Notes: generated by a model from the sequence alone, not told the origin. 10,150 nt of DNA from Methanosarcinaceae archaeon UBA470 (GCA_002508425.1 DAKU01000099.1:1473-11622); one strand, 5' to 3'; positions 1 through 6,349 are shown, numbered from the stretch's first letter. Translations and numbers: made by a program.

Positions 1-2
1 AC

Positions 3-530
3 ACATCCTAGTCTTAATGGTTGGGTACGACTGTCACCAACAATTACACCTATATGGCATGAACAGGCTTTTTCAAGTCCCTGCCTTATCATAGCTGCAC
101 TTTTTTGTGGATGCTTTGGTAAGAGTACTACGCAGCCATCAGGTGCATTTGAGCTGTCTATCCCCGCATTCGGTGAAAGTGCTCCTCTGGTAATGGTCAG
201 CGCTGCTCCCGGCACTCCACCAAATATCTCATCGCATTCCTCGATTATTAACTGCATTTCTCTAGGATCAAGTTGATATTTCTGTGCAAGCTCAAGAGCC
301 TCAGAAGTTGGATCAATGTCAGACAAACACACAAGTCGTCCTTCAGAAGTAGCTACAGCAGATTCCGCCAGCACTATTACATCAGTGTTCTGTAGGCAAA
401 TTCTCTGCTTTTTCATGGACTCGACCAGTATCTGTACTATGTCTTCTCCTTTTCTTATGATCGGTGTTCTTATACCTATCAACTGCATCGGTGCTTTATT
501 GTCTGAAGGCTCATGCTTCTTATTATTCAT
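3..530 (-). CDS. CofE-type F420-0/pterin gamma-glutamyl ligase, N-terminal part (runs off left edge)
   Basis: 176 codons are visible with no stop, and the gene continues beyond the left edge. The family (COG1478) joins L-glutamate to F420-0 by a gamma linkage using GTP; some bacterial relatives serve as folate glutamyl ligases. Visible family landmarks are V-A-T-S-E-G-R near residues 59-65 (usually V-S-K-A-E-G-R), an N-A-G-I-D-S-S-N block, V-V-L-L-P-K-H-P, S-A-A-M-I-R-Q-G-L and a final D-S-R-T-Q-P-L-R-L-G. Classical CofE proteins usually read D-T-x-G-R-P-x-R at that last place, so this may be a paralog. The ATG at 528-530 overlaps the metF stop (523-525), giving an 8-base gene overlap and probable translational coupling; only a weak GAAGG lies upstream. 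A second in-frame Met is at codon 15. The family call is firm; the substrate (F420 or a pterin) is open. Confidence 0.82.
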   Translation of the reverse strand, partial: MNNKKHEPSDNKAPMQLIGIRTPIIRKGEDIVQILVESMKKQRICLQNTDVIVLAESAVATSEGRLVCLSDIDPTSEALELAQKYQLDPREMQLIIEECDEIFGGVPGAALTITRGALSPNAGIDSSNAPDGCVVLLPKHPQKSAAMIRQGLEKACSCHIGVIVGDSRTQPLRLGC

Positions 531-1452
531 TATGTGTTCTTCCTTCTGTTAATCCTGACATTTTTAGTAGCTCTTTAGTATGTGTATGCTGTCCCACGGG
601 CATCAAATGTATGCCTATACACATCTTTTTCAGCTCACGGATGATCTGTGCAGCGATCTCCAATCCTTCGCTTGCAGGCTCTTCTGCATTCTCCATTCTT
701 GTGATGAATTCCTCCGGGACTCTTATTCCCGGAATGTTGCGATTCATGTACCTGGCCATCTTTGCAGATTTTAGCGGTATAATGCCTGCTATTATAGGCA
801 CATCAATGTCACTTACTTTTTCCAGAAAACATGCAAATTCTTCGATGTCATACACTGCCTGAGTTTGAATAAAATCTACTCCAATACTTGCCTTTTTCCG
901 AAGTTTGATATGCTGCATAGGCTGTAAGGGATCTGTATTAGAAACCGCACCCACTACAAAGTCTGGGGACTGTTCCAGTCTATTGCCTGATAGGTCGTAT
1001 CCTTCGTTCAGTTTCTTAACAGTGTTCAGTAGTTGTACTGAATCAAGGTCGTATACGGGTTTTGTAGCTGGATGATCTCCTTTGGTGGTATGGTCTCCCG
1101 TCATGACACATATATTACGTATTCCAAGAGCCCATGCCCCTAAAAGGTCTGATTGAAGAGCCAATCTATTGCGGTCTCTGCAAGTAAATTGCACGATAGT
1201 TTCATGTCCTGCATCTTTGAGCATCTTTCCCACAGCTATGGAACTCATGCGCATCACTGCCCGTTGGTTATCGGTCACATTGAACGCATCCACATATCTT
1301 TGCAATTGTTCGGCATCTTTTAAGAAAGACGAGGTATCAACACCTTTTGGAGGCGTAACCTCTGTAGTGATTATGAATTTGTTAGATTGGAGTTTATCGC
1401 GGAAAGTGACTGGCATCGCGCACTTATATGCAGCTTCTACTTTTAAACTCAT
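523..1452 (-). CDS. metF: 5,10-methylenetetrahydrofolate reductase
   Basis: A 309-residue cytoplasmic flavoprotein of the MetF family, which reduces methylene-tetrahydrofolate (or a related pterin) to the methyl form for methionine synthesis or one-carbon exchange. Recognisable parts are T-T-E-V-T-P-P-K-G with the catalytic-type Glu31, F-N-V-T-D-N-Q-R (57-64), the helix at 97-110, V-M-T-G-D ending in Asp120 (the position of the flavin-tuning Asp of E. coli MetF), and G-V-D-F-I-Q-T-Q-A-V-Y-D near residue 200. Length matches the roughly 300-residue catalytic barrel; no MetV-like zinc partner lies in the window. The ATG at 1452 has no ribosome binding site but sits 26-27 bases after a TATA box, suggesting a leaderless message. 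Met13 is a possible alternative start, since family similarity begins around residue 17. The CofE-type gene overlaps its 3' end. Methanogens normally use Mer with H4MPT, so this enzyme implies a folate-linked or separate methyl route. Confidence 0.9.
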   Translation of the reverse strand: MSLKVEAAYKCAMPVTFRDKLQSNKFIITTEVTPPKGVDTSSFLKDAEQLQRYVDAFNVTDNQRAVMRMSSIAVGKMLKDAGHETIVQFTCRDRNRLALQSDLLGAWALGIRNICVMTGDHTTKGDHPATKPVYDLDSVQLLNTVKKLNEGYDLSGNRLEQSPDFVVGAVSNTDPLQPMQHIKLRKKASIGVDFIQTQAVYDIEEFACFLEKVSDIDVPIIAGIIPLKSAKMARYMNRNIPGIRVPEEFITRMENAEEPASEGLEIAAQIIRELKKMCIGIHLMPVGQHTHTKELLKMSGLTEGRTHNE

Positions 1453-1473
1453 CGAAAATGAATGTGTTCTTTT

Positions 1474-1485
1474 GAATATATTAAG
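1474..1485 (-). promoter_or_regulatory. TATA box of metF
   Basis: On the minus strand this reads CTTAATATATTC. The AT core (1475-1482) is centred 26-27 bases before the A of the metF ATG, the usual archaeal TATA-to-start distance, so transcription should begin at or within a few bases of the ATG. The rest of the 202-base gap (1453-1654) is AT-rich and holds no gene I can support. Confidence 0.5.
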
Positions 1486-1630
1486 TGGAATAATTAAACA
1501 AAAGTTGGCATTAAATTTAAAAAAAGAAACCTATGTGATAACTTATTTTGGTGGGCCCAATCTACTCTTCCATCTGCAGAAATTGCTGAATTCTAAGATG
1601 ATCTTTCAACATAATGAAGGGGTGATTTTG

Positions 1631-1640
1631 TCAAAAAAGA
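1631..1640 (-). terminator. T-tract terminator after the PIN-ATPase gene
   Basis: On the minus strand a run of six T (TCTTTTTTGA) lies about 15 bases after the PIN-ATPase stop. Archaeal RNA polymerase commonly terminates at such oligo-U tracts without a hairpin. Part of the run lies in the short reading frame that would follow if the TAG stop were read through. Confidence 0.4.
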
Positions 1641-1654
1641 ATATGGTGAGTCAG

Positions 1655-3493
1655 CTACAATGGTTTTACAGTTACAGGCTCTCCATCCTCTACAGCATTG
1701 AGGATACTATCTGAAATATCTGAATCGACCCTTACTTTTATGTCTCCATGGCGCCCCACTGTAGCACTGAACAGAAACTCATCTCCTGCATACACCTCTA
1801 CGTCATGAGCTGCAAGTTCAGAAATGTTCAGAATGACATGCTTTTTTGTTTTTTCAATAATCGGGCGGAATTCTTTCTGCGGAGACTTTGCTTTTGTTTC
1901 TCCCGATTCAAACTTACGCACGTCTATATGGATGCCAAGTATGTTCTCGATACTGTCTATCACGCTTCCGCCTTTTCCAATAACTTTGGGAAGATCATGT
2001 TCAAGGACCCGCACGAAAGCTTTGTTATCCGAGATCATTTCTACTTGCACAGGTCCGGTAGCATAACGCTCTATTACCTCTTTTACCTCTCCTTCTGCAA
2101 GCTTCCAGGAAGGTTTCTTCATCTCAAGGCCCACAGGCATCACTACCACCTGGTCTCCATAAGTATATATTTCATACTCTGTTCTGCTACTTTCCAGGTC
2201 TGTTACTATGATCACGGGTCTGGCTAAGTCTGCTTCTGTCATGCCAGAAGGTACTTTCACAGTGAATTCCAACATTTGGACCTTCGATATTTCTCCTTTA
2301 TTGATGAAGATCACAGTATCCACTACTTGTGGTATTACTCCCAGTTCCACTCTACCAATGAGCCTTTGTATAGCATCCACGGCCCTGTTGGCATGCACAA
2401 CACCTATCATGCCTACTCCTGCCAGTCTCATGTCTGCAAATACATGGAAGTCACTGGTCTTTCTCACCTCGTCATATATTGTATAGTCAGGTCTAACCAG
2501 CAGTAAGATATCTGCCGTTTTTTCCATACTACCGTCCAGTGGTGCGTATTGTGTGATTTCTTTTGGTACCTGCAAATCTCGGGGGGCTTCCATGGTTTTT
2601 ACCACGTATCCCATATCATGCAAGTATATGGCAATGCCAGCTGCAAATGTAGATTTTCCAGCTCCTGGAGGTCCAGCAATAAGAATGCCGCGCTGCTCCT
2701 TTATACGTTCCTTAAGAACTGAGCTCAGACGGTATTGTTCAATAGATACTTTTGCTACTGGCCTAACAGCAGTTATCTCTACTTCGTCTGAAAATGGTGG
2801 GTTGGTAATGGCTATTCTCATATTGCCTATTTGCAACACAGATGCCCCATTGAAATCCAGTTCCATAAAGGAGGTAGGATCGCTACGTGCCCTCTCTATA
2901 AGTTCCCTTGAAATGAATTTAAGTTCTCCATAAGTACAGGGTTCTTCTCTTATCTTTAAAAATTGCACAGAAGCCACACTTCCCTTTTTAGCCATAGGAG
3001 GCACCCCATTTTTGAGGTGCACCGACATGGTATCTTCTGTGAAGAACTGCTCTATCTTTAACGGTCCATATTCAATAAAGCGGGGAGATATAAAATCAAC
3101 ATCTATCCCTTTTGCTATGGCAACCTGTGACTGTACTCTATCAGCAGTAACGAATAAAGCATCATTTTCTTGAGCTGTTTCTCTTATGAGTGCATCAATC
3201 TCTCCACCACCGGCAAGCTTGACTTCGTCAAGGTTTGGTCTTCTTCCCGCAAAAACAAGTTCTATTGTTCCCAGGGTGGCAAGTTTGCGCAATTCTTGCA
3301 GCTCTTCCAGTCCTTTAAACCCTATCTCTAATCCCCGGTTTGCCTGAGCTTCAAGTTCTGCGACCACTGCCTCAGGGATAATTACCTGAAGGCCGGCATA
3401 ATCGCCACTTTTTACCCGCATAGATATAGCACCATCAATTATAGCGCTTGTATCAGTTGAAATGCGTGTTATATGTTGACCCTCTCTCTTCAT
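1655..3493 (-). CDS. PIN domain-ATPase-KH protein (PINc/VapC-type archaeal ATPase)
   Basis: A 612-residue cytoplasmic protein conserved across archaea (COG1855 type). The N-terminal PIN nuclease domain (about 1-140) keeps its acidic set: Asp14, Glu46, Asp100 and Asp118 (T-A-D-R). A PilT/VirB11-like ATPase follows, with Walker A G-P-P-G-A-G-K-S at 274-281, Walker B-like I-Y-D-E at 339-342 and V-V-H-A-N near 370. A KH RNA-binding domain has its G-K-G-G loop at 506-509. The last 85 residues are beta-rich. The layout suggests an ATP-driven RNA-binding ribonuclease; its cellular target is not established. It lies 46 bases after hisI on the same strand, yet has no ribosome binding site and its own TATA box 26-27 bases before the ATG, so a leaderless promoter inside the operon is likely. 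The stop is TAG; reading through it would add seven residues before TGA. Confidence 0.92.
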   Translation of the reverse strand: MKREGQHITRISTDTSAIIDGAISMRVKSGDYAGLQVIIPEAVVAELEAQANRGLEIGFKGLEELQELRKLATLGTIELVFAGRRPNLDEVKLAGGGEIDALIRETAQENDALFVTADRVQSQVAIAKGIDVDFISPRFIEYGPLKIEQFFTEDTMSVHLKNGVPPMAKKGSVASVQFLKIREEPCTYGELKFISRELIERARSDPTSFMELDFNGASVLQIGNMRIAITNPPFSDEVEITAVRPVAKVSIEQYRLSSVLKERIKEQRGILIAGPPGAGKSTFAAGIAIYLHDMGYVVKTMEAPRDLQVPKEITQYAPLDGSMEKTADILLLVRPDYTIYDEVRKTSDFHVFADMRLAGVGMIGVVHANRAVDAIQRLIGRVELGVIPQVVDTVIFINKGEISKVQMLEFTVKVPSGMTEADLARPVIIVTDLESSRTEYEIYTYGDQVVVMPVGLEMKKPSWKLAEGEVKEVIERYATGPVQVEMISDNKAFVRVLEHDLPKVIGKGGSVIDSIENILGIHIDVRKFESGETKAKSPQKEFRPIIEKTKKHVILNISELAAHDVEVYAGDEFLFSATVGRHGDIKVRVDSDISDSILNAVEDGEPVTVKPL

Positions 3494-3515
3494 AAGGATA
3501 TATTACTCATCTTCT

Positions 3516-3523
3516 CTATATAA
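3516..3523 (-). promoter_or_regulatory. TATA box of the PIN-ATPase gene
   Basis: TTATATAG on the minus strand, centred 26-27 bases before the ATG at 3493. It lies in the short gap after hisI. With no GGTG-type motif before the ATG, it predicts a leaderless transcript separate from any hisI read-through message. Confidence 0.45.
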
Positions 3524-3539
3524 TTCAATTGCAGGCCAG

Positions 3540-3902
3540 CTAGTATACTTCATCCGGCTCGAATACTTTCTCACCTACTATCTCTCCCTCTATGGTGCGG
3601 TAGAAGCATGATCTGTATCCGGTATGGCATGCTCCACCTTCCTGCTTGATTAACATGAGAATAGCATCCATGTCACAGTCGATACGTATCTCTACTATCT
3701 TTTGAAGATGATTTGAACTTTCTCCTTTTTTCCAGAGTTTCTTGCGACTGCGACTCCAGTAGTGTGCATATCCAGTTTCGATCGTTTTCTGCAAGGCTTC
3801 TTTATTCATATAGGCACACATGAGGACTTCTTTTGTTTCAGCATCCTGTGCAATAGCTTGGATTAGATTATTTTCATATTTCAGGTTATTGAGGTCGATC
3901 AT
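3540..3902 (-). CDS. hisI: Phosphoribosyl-AMP cyclohydrolase
   Basis: A 120-residue stand-alone HisI, third step of histidine synthesis: it opens the adenine ring of phosphoribosyl-AMP. It is a zinc- and magnesium-dependent cytoplasmic homodimer. Hallmarks are Y-W-S-R-S-R-K-K-L-W-K-K-G-E at 48-61, the metal-binding D-C-D-M-D at 75-79, and Cys92 and Cys99 in G-G-A-C-H-T-G-Y-R-S-C-F-Y-R. The usual G-E-(S/T)-S-G segment here reads G-E-S-S-N, so Asn64 replaces a commonly conserved Gly. Length matches archaeal HisI without the HisE part found fused in many bacteria. The ATG at 3902 follows GGTGG (3909-3913) by six bases, a good start. It is first in a probable two-gene unit with the PIN-ATPase; no other his gene is nearby. 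The stop is TAG, with an in-frame TGA after four more codons. Confidence 0.95.
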   Translation of the reverse strand: MIDLNNLKYENNLIQAIAQDAETKEVLMCAYMNKEALQKTIETGYAHYWSRSRKKLWKKGESSNHLQKIVEIRIDCDMDAILMLIKQEGGACHTGYRSCFYRTIEGEIVGEKVFEPDEVY

Positions 3903-3931
3903 TTCTTTCCACCATATTTTTATATTAATAC

Positions 3932-3945
3932 TCTTATATTCCTTG
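3932..3945 (-). promoter_or_regulatory. Probable TATA box of hisI
   Basis: On the minus strand GGAATATAAGAG lies about 36 bases before the ATG, placing transcription start near 3912 with a leader just long enough for the ribosome binding site. A second TATA-like stretch (3918-3927) is closer but would start transcription at or inside the gene. The 107-base gap between hisI and the next gene is a divergent promoter region; I could not fix the plus-strand TATA box with confidence. Confidence 0.4.
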
Positions 3946-3998
3946 TCTGATCAAGTAATATCTCAGTTTACACTAACATATTTGCATTTATCGCTCAT

Positions 3999-4003
3999 GG
4001 GTG
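3999..4003 (+). promoter_or_regulatory. Ribosome binding site deciding the KaiC-like start
   Basis: GGTGA matches the archaeal 16S 3' end complement (GGAGGTGATC) and lies six bases before the ATG at 4010. It overlaps the competing in-frame GTG at 4001, so that GTG cannot use it. Start at 4010 is favoured. Confidence 0.7.
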
Positions 4004-4009
4004 AAATTT

Positions 4010-4774
4010 ATGGATTACAGTTTTGATGGCTCCGGAGGTTATCGTGTTCCTACTGGTGTGGCAGGTCTCGATGTACAGTTAGGTGGTGGCGTACCGCCTG
4101 GAACAACTATTCTCCTTCTTGCAGAACCAGGCGCAGGTATGGAAGTCTTTGCACATCAGTTTGCATATGGTGGACTTGTAAATCATGAAGATGTCTTTTA
4201 CTTTTCATCTGAACACCCGCTGGCTGAAGTAATGTCGGGCATGGATTATTTCAACTGGAACGTCAGAAAACATCTGGAAGAAGGTAAATTCGATTTTACA
4301 GATGCCTATTCTCCACGCTTTTATAATGTCCTACCAAAGCAGTTAGTCTCTGATGTATCCGCAAAGGATTTTCTCAAAAGAGGAACCGATTCTCTTAATT
4401 TGCTTAAAGGTACTGTGACGCAGGCGCGTACTAGAAAATATAGAGGGGTTGTAGATTCCATCTCATACTTCCTACGCTCCTATGAACTCAATAACGTATT
4501 GAATGTGATAGAGATCATTTCTTCCATGGGTAAGGCAACAGGTGCGGTTCATCTTCTTATGATGACCAGTGGAATGCATGAACCTATTATTGAGAATAAT
4601 ATGAAGCACATATGCGATGGTGTAATTGAATTTAGGATGAGGGAACGTGGTAGCGAAGTAGAACGTTCTATACTCCTTAGAAAAATGAGAGGTATGATCG
4701 TACCTAACAGGACCATTTCTTATGTGATTACCACTAAAGGAGTAGAGCTTGAAACGACAACAAGGGTACTGTGA
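4010..4774 (+). CDS. KaiC/RAD55-like protein with degenerate Walker A
   Basis: 254 residues with the single-domain KaiC/RAD55 (RecA-fold) pattern: R-V-P-T-G-V-A-G-L-D at 12-21, G-G-G-V-P-P-G-T at 25-32, a strand ending Y-F-S-S-E with the usual Glu (68), and a Walker B-like G-V-V-D-S at 146-150. The P-loop, normally G-x-P-G-x-G-K-(S/T), reads A-E-P-G-A-G-M-E (38-45): Lys is Met44 and Ser/Thr is Glu45, so ATP hydrolysis is doubtful. Start choice: GTG at 4001 is in frame, but GGTGA (3999-4003) sits six bases before the ATG at 4010, which is therefore preferred. The next gene follows 58 bases later on the same strand. Family members act in signalling, archaellum assembly (ArlH) or recombination; this one is more likely a nucleotide-sensing or scaffold subunit. 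Function unknown; I do not recognise a named gene. Confidence 0.8.
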   Translation: MDYSFDGSGGYRVPTGVAGLDVQLGGGVPPGTTILLLAEPGAGMEVFAHQFAYGGLVNHEDVFYFSSEHPLAEVMSGMDYFNWNVRKHLEEGKFDFTDAYSPRFYNVLPKQLVSDVSAKDFLKRGTDSLNLLKGTVTQARTRKYRGVVDSISYFLRSYELNNVLNVIEIISSMGKATGAVHLLMMTSGMHEPIIENNMKHICDGVIEFRMRERGSEVERSILLRKMRGMIVPNRTISYVITTKGVELETTTRVL

Positions 4775-4832
4775 TGCACAGTGGCCATAGAAACATATTT
4801 CAGTTCATCTGTCCTTATTTCACTGATTAATT

Positions 4833-5912
4833 ATGAAGCAAGAGCTTTTGCGTATTTTGAGGGATGTTTTCAGGTCAGCGGGTTACAGCGCTAATGAGTC
4901 TTCTAGGTATGATTTAATTGCCGAAAAAGACGGTTATAAAACTATTATTAAATTTGGCTCAGATCCTGATATGTCTGATCTTAAATTATTTGCTGACCAG
5001 GTGCTGGAAGGTATTGGCCTTTATGTTTCCACTACGGATGTAAATCTGGATGTAAAACACTATGGTGAAAATCTTGGACTTATAATATGGGATCGGGATG
5101 AAGTAGCTGTGCATATTGGAAGAGCTGTGCTTGCAGATATTGAAGGAACTGCAAGTGAGCTTGAGCTTGTAAGGGCGCCATCTGCATATTCTAACGGATA
5201 TTCTTGTGAAACTTCTGAACCACGTTCATTTTCTAACGTTTTTAGGGGAACGGCCATCCCAGCAAGGGAAAGTGCTACTCCTTCGTATCATTCTGCAACG
5301 CCTACATCTCCTTTTGCTCAAGTTATAGCCCCTACACATGCCATTAATTCTGTGCATCTGGAACTTCAGGCTGCTCCTCTTAAGCTCACAAAGGATCGTG
5401 CTTCTGTGATGGGCAAACCCCATGTGCAAACTGTACAGGCTGTTATCCTTAAGCTTGTTCCTTTCTGGAGGTATTCTTATTCTCTTAAGGTCGAGAAGAA
5501 GTATAAGTCTAAAATCATCGATATTTCTGGTGAAGGTGTAGGATATCTTAATGCATTGAACGGCAACATCAGTAATATTGCTATTAATGAAGTGAGCAAT
5601 GTACTGGAACTTCCAGATAATGATTATGAACTCAAGACTCAAATAATAACTCAAACACAAGCTAAGGATTCAATTCTTAATATGCTGATAGATGAGCATA
5701 CAAAAGACCTTCGTTTTGATGATACAAAGGGTGAAGCTATAATCTCAGAACATAAGAGATTCAAGCCTTCTCTTGAAGATATTAAACTGCAGATAGACCT
5801 CATCTACGTGCCGATATGGGAAGTAAAAGGGCCACGGAACTCAGTAGAGCTGAATGCACATACGGCTGAGGTGCTTACTCATCCTGTAGACGATGATGTA
5901 GAGTTTATTTAA
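4833..5912 (+). CDS. Mrr-like nuclease-fold protein with unknown C-terminal domain
   Basis: 359 residues, not recognised as a named gene. The N-terminus (1-100) fits the restriction-endonuclease-like fold: helix 2-18, a strand with Asp27 (Y-D-L-I), then T-I-I-K-F, and a final part, Y-V-S-T-T-D (64-69) through L-G-L-I-I-W-D-R-D-E (81-90), that resembles Mrr/type IV restriction proteins. Active members need Asp...(Glu/Gln)-x-Lys; here Lys40 is present but the acid or Gln is Ile38, so cleavage is doubtful. Residues 105-200 are a Ser/Pro/Thr/Ala-rich linker. The C-terminal domain (200-359) has two similar hydrophobic V-P-x-W segments (209-212 and 326-329), each followed by beta-prone sequence. 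No signal peptide or membrane helix. The ATG has no ribosome binding site, but an upstream in-frame TGA leaves no earlier start. Same-strand placement after the KaiC-like gene suggests a joint function. A role in DNA binding or sensing is inference only. Confidence 0.75.
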   Translation: MKQELLRILRDVFRSAGYSANESSRYDLIAEKDGYKTIIKFGSDPDMSDLKLFADQVLEGIGLYVSTTDVNLDVKHYGENLGLIIWDRDEVAVHIGRAVLADIEGTASELELVRAPSAYSNGYSCETSEPRSFSNVFRGTAIPARESATPSYHSATPTSPFAQVIAPTHAINSVHLELQAAPLKLTKDRASVMGKPHVQTVQAVILKLVPFWRYSYSLKVEKKYKSKIIDISGEGVGYLNALNGNISNIAINEVSNVLELPDNDYELKTQIITQTQAKDSILNMLIDEHTKDLRFDDTKGEAIISEHKRFKPSLEDIKLQIDLIYVPIWEVKGPRNSVELNAHTAEVLTHPVDDDVEFI

Positions 5913-5921
5913 CAAAGTTTG

Positions 5922-5947
5922 TTCGCAATACTGCGAATAATTTTTAT
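5922..5947 (+). terminator. Hairpin plus T-tract terminator
   Basis: TTCGCA and TGCGAA form a perfect 6-bp stem with a four-base loop (5922-5937), followed by TAATTTTTAT. It starts ten bases after the stop of the nuclease-fold gene and separates that unit from the Fe-S carrier gene. A hairpin of this quality is less common for archaeal terminators than a bare T tract. Confidence 0.6.
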
Positions 5948-5948
5948 A

Positions 5949-5967
5949 CCAAAACTACATATAAAGG
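5949..5967 (+). promoter_or_regulatory. BRE/TATA promoter of the Fe-S carrier gene
   Basis: CCAAAACT followed by ACATATAAAGG looks like a BRE plus TATA box. Transcription should start 24-27 bases past the TATA centre, near 5986-5989, giving a leader of about 38 bases to the ATG at 6026. Confidence 0.5.
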
Positions 5968-5968
5968 T

Positions 5969-6001
5969 ATTACTGTTTAGTCCATAGGTACTGACAGTAA
6001 T
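5969..6001. promoter_or_regulatory. 8-bp inverted repeat spanning the expected start site
   Basis: ATTACTGT (5969-5976) and ACAGTAAT (5994-6001) are perfect inverted copies with a 17-base spacer. They bracket the transcription start predicted from the TATA box, a position typical of archaeal repressor sites. The spacing could equally suit a dimeric regulator or be chance. Confidence 0.3.
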
Positions 6002-6025
6002 TAGAATAAACAAAGAGTGATAGAC

Positions 6026-6349
6026 ATGGTAGATATAACGGTAAAGGCGGCATCAGAGATCAAGTCACTACTTGAGTCCGAGAACAAGGCAGACCATGCA
6101 CTAAGAGTGTTCGTTGCAGGTATGAGTTGCTGTGGTGTGCAGTACGGTATGTCCCTTGACAATGAATTTGGGGAGGATGACATCACTGTAGATAGCCAGG
6201 GTATCAAGATCGTTCTGAACAAGAACGATGCTGATGGTCTGTCAGGTGCAACTATTGACTTCGTCGATGGTCCAAATGGCAGCGGTTTTATCATTGATAA
6301 TCCTAAGACATCTGGCAGCTGCGGTCCATGTGGCGGCGGATGCCACTAA
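6026..6349 (+). CDS. A-type iron-sulfur carrier, HesB/IscA family
   Basis: 107 cytoplasmic residues of the HesB/IscA fold, which hold or pass on Fe-S clusters. The opening V-D-I-T-V-K-A-A-S-E-I-K-S-L-L-E is typical. The first conserved cysteine falls in G-M-S-C-C-G-V-Q-Y (Cys35, with an extra Cys36). The usual C-terminal C-x-C becomes Cys99, Cys102 and Cys106 in a Gly-rich tail ending C-G-G-G-C-H, a C-x2-C-x3-C spacing. Start choice: an in-frame GTG lies at 6017, but GAGTGAT (6015-6021) forms a ribosome binding site before the ATG at 6026, which is preferred. It has its own TATA box and is followed 37 bases later by the NAC gene. Fe-S handling is the likely job; whether it carries 2Fe-2S or 4Fe-4S cannot be read from sequence. 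Confidence 0.85.
   Translation: MVDITVKAASEIKSLLESENKADHALRVFVAGMSCCGVQYGMSLDNEFGEDDITVDSQGIKIVLNKNDADGLSGATIDFVDGPNGSGFIIDNPKTSGSCGPCGGGCH

Noticed and set aside
464..862. Plus-strand open frame across metF
   Set aside because: Covers the 3' half of metF and the start of the CofE-type gene, both clearly on the minus strand; no recognisable protein.
1618..1714. GGGGTGAT followed by TTG and a 29-codon plus-strand frame
   Set aside because: A good ribosome binding site match by eye, but the short frame is mostly antisense to the PIN-ATPase C-terminus and has no known similarity.
5226..5660. 144-codon open frame antisense to the nuclease-fold gene
   Set aside because: Antisense to a larger coding frame with better composition; Ile/Arg-rich with no recognisable motif.
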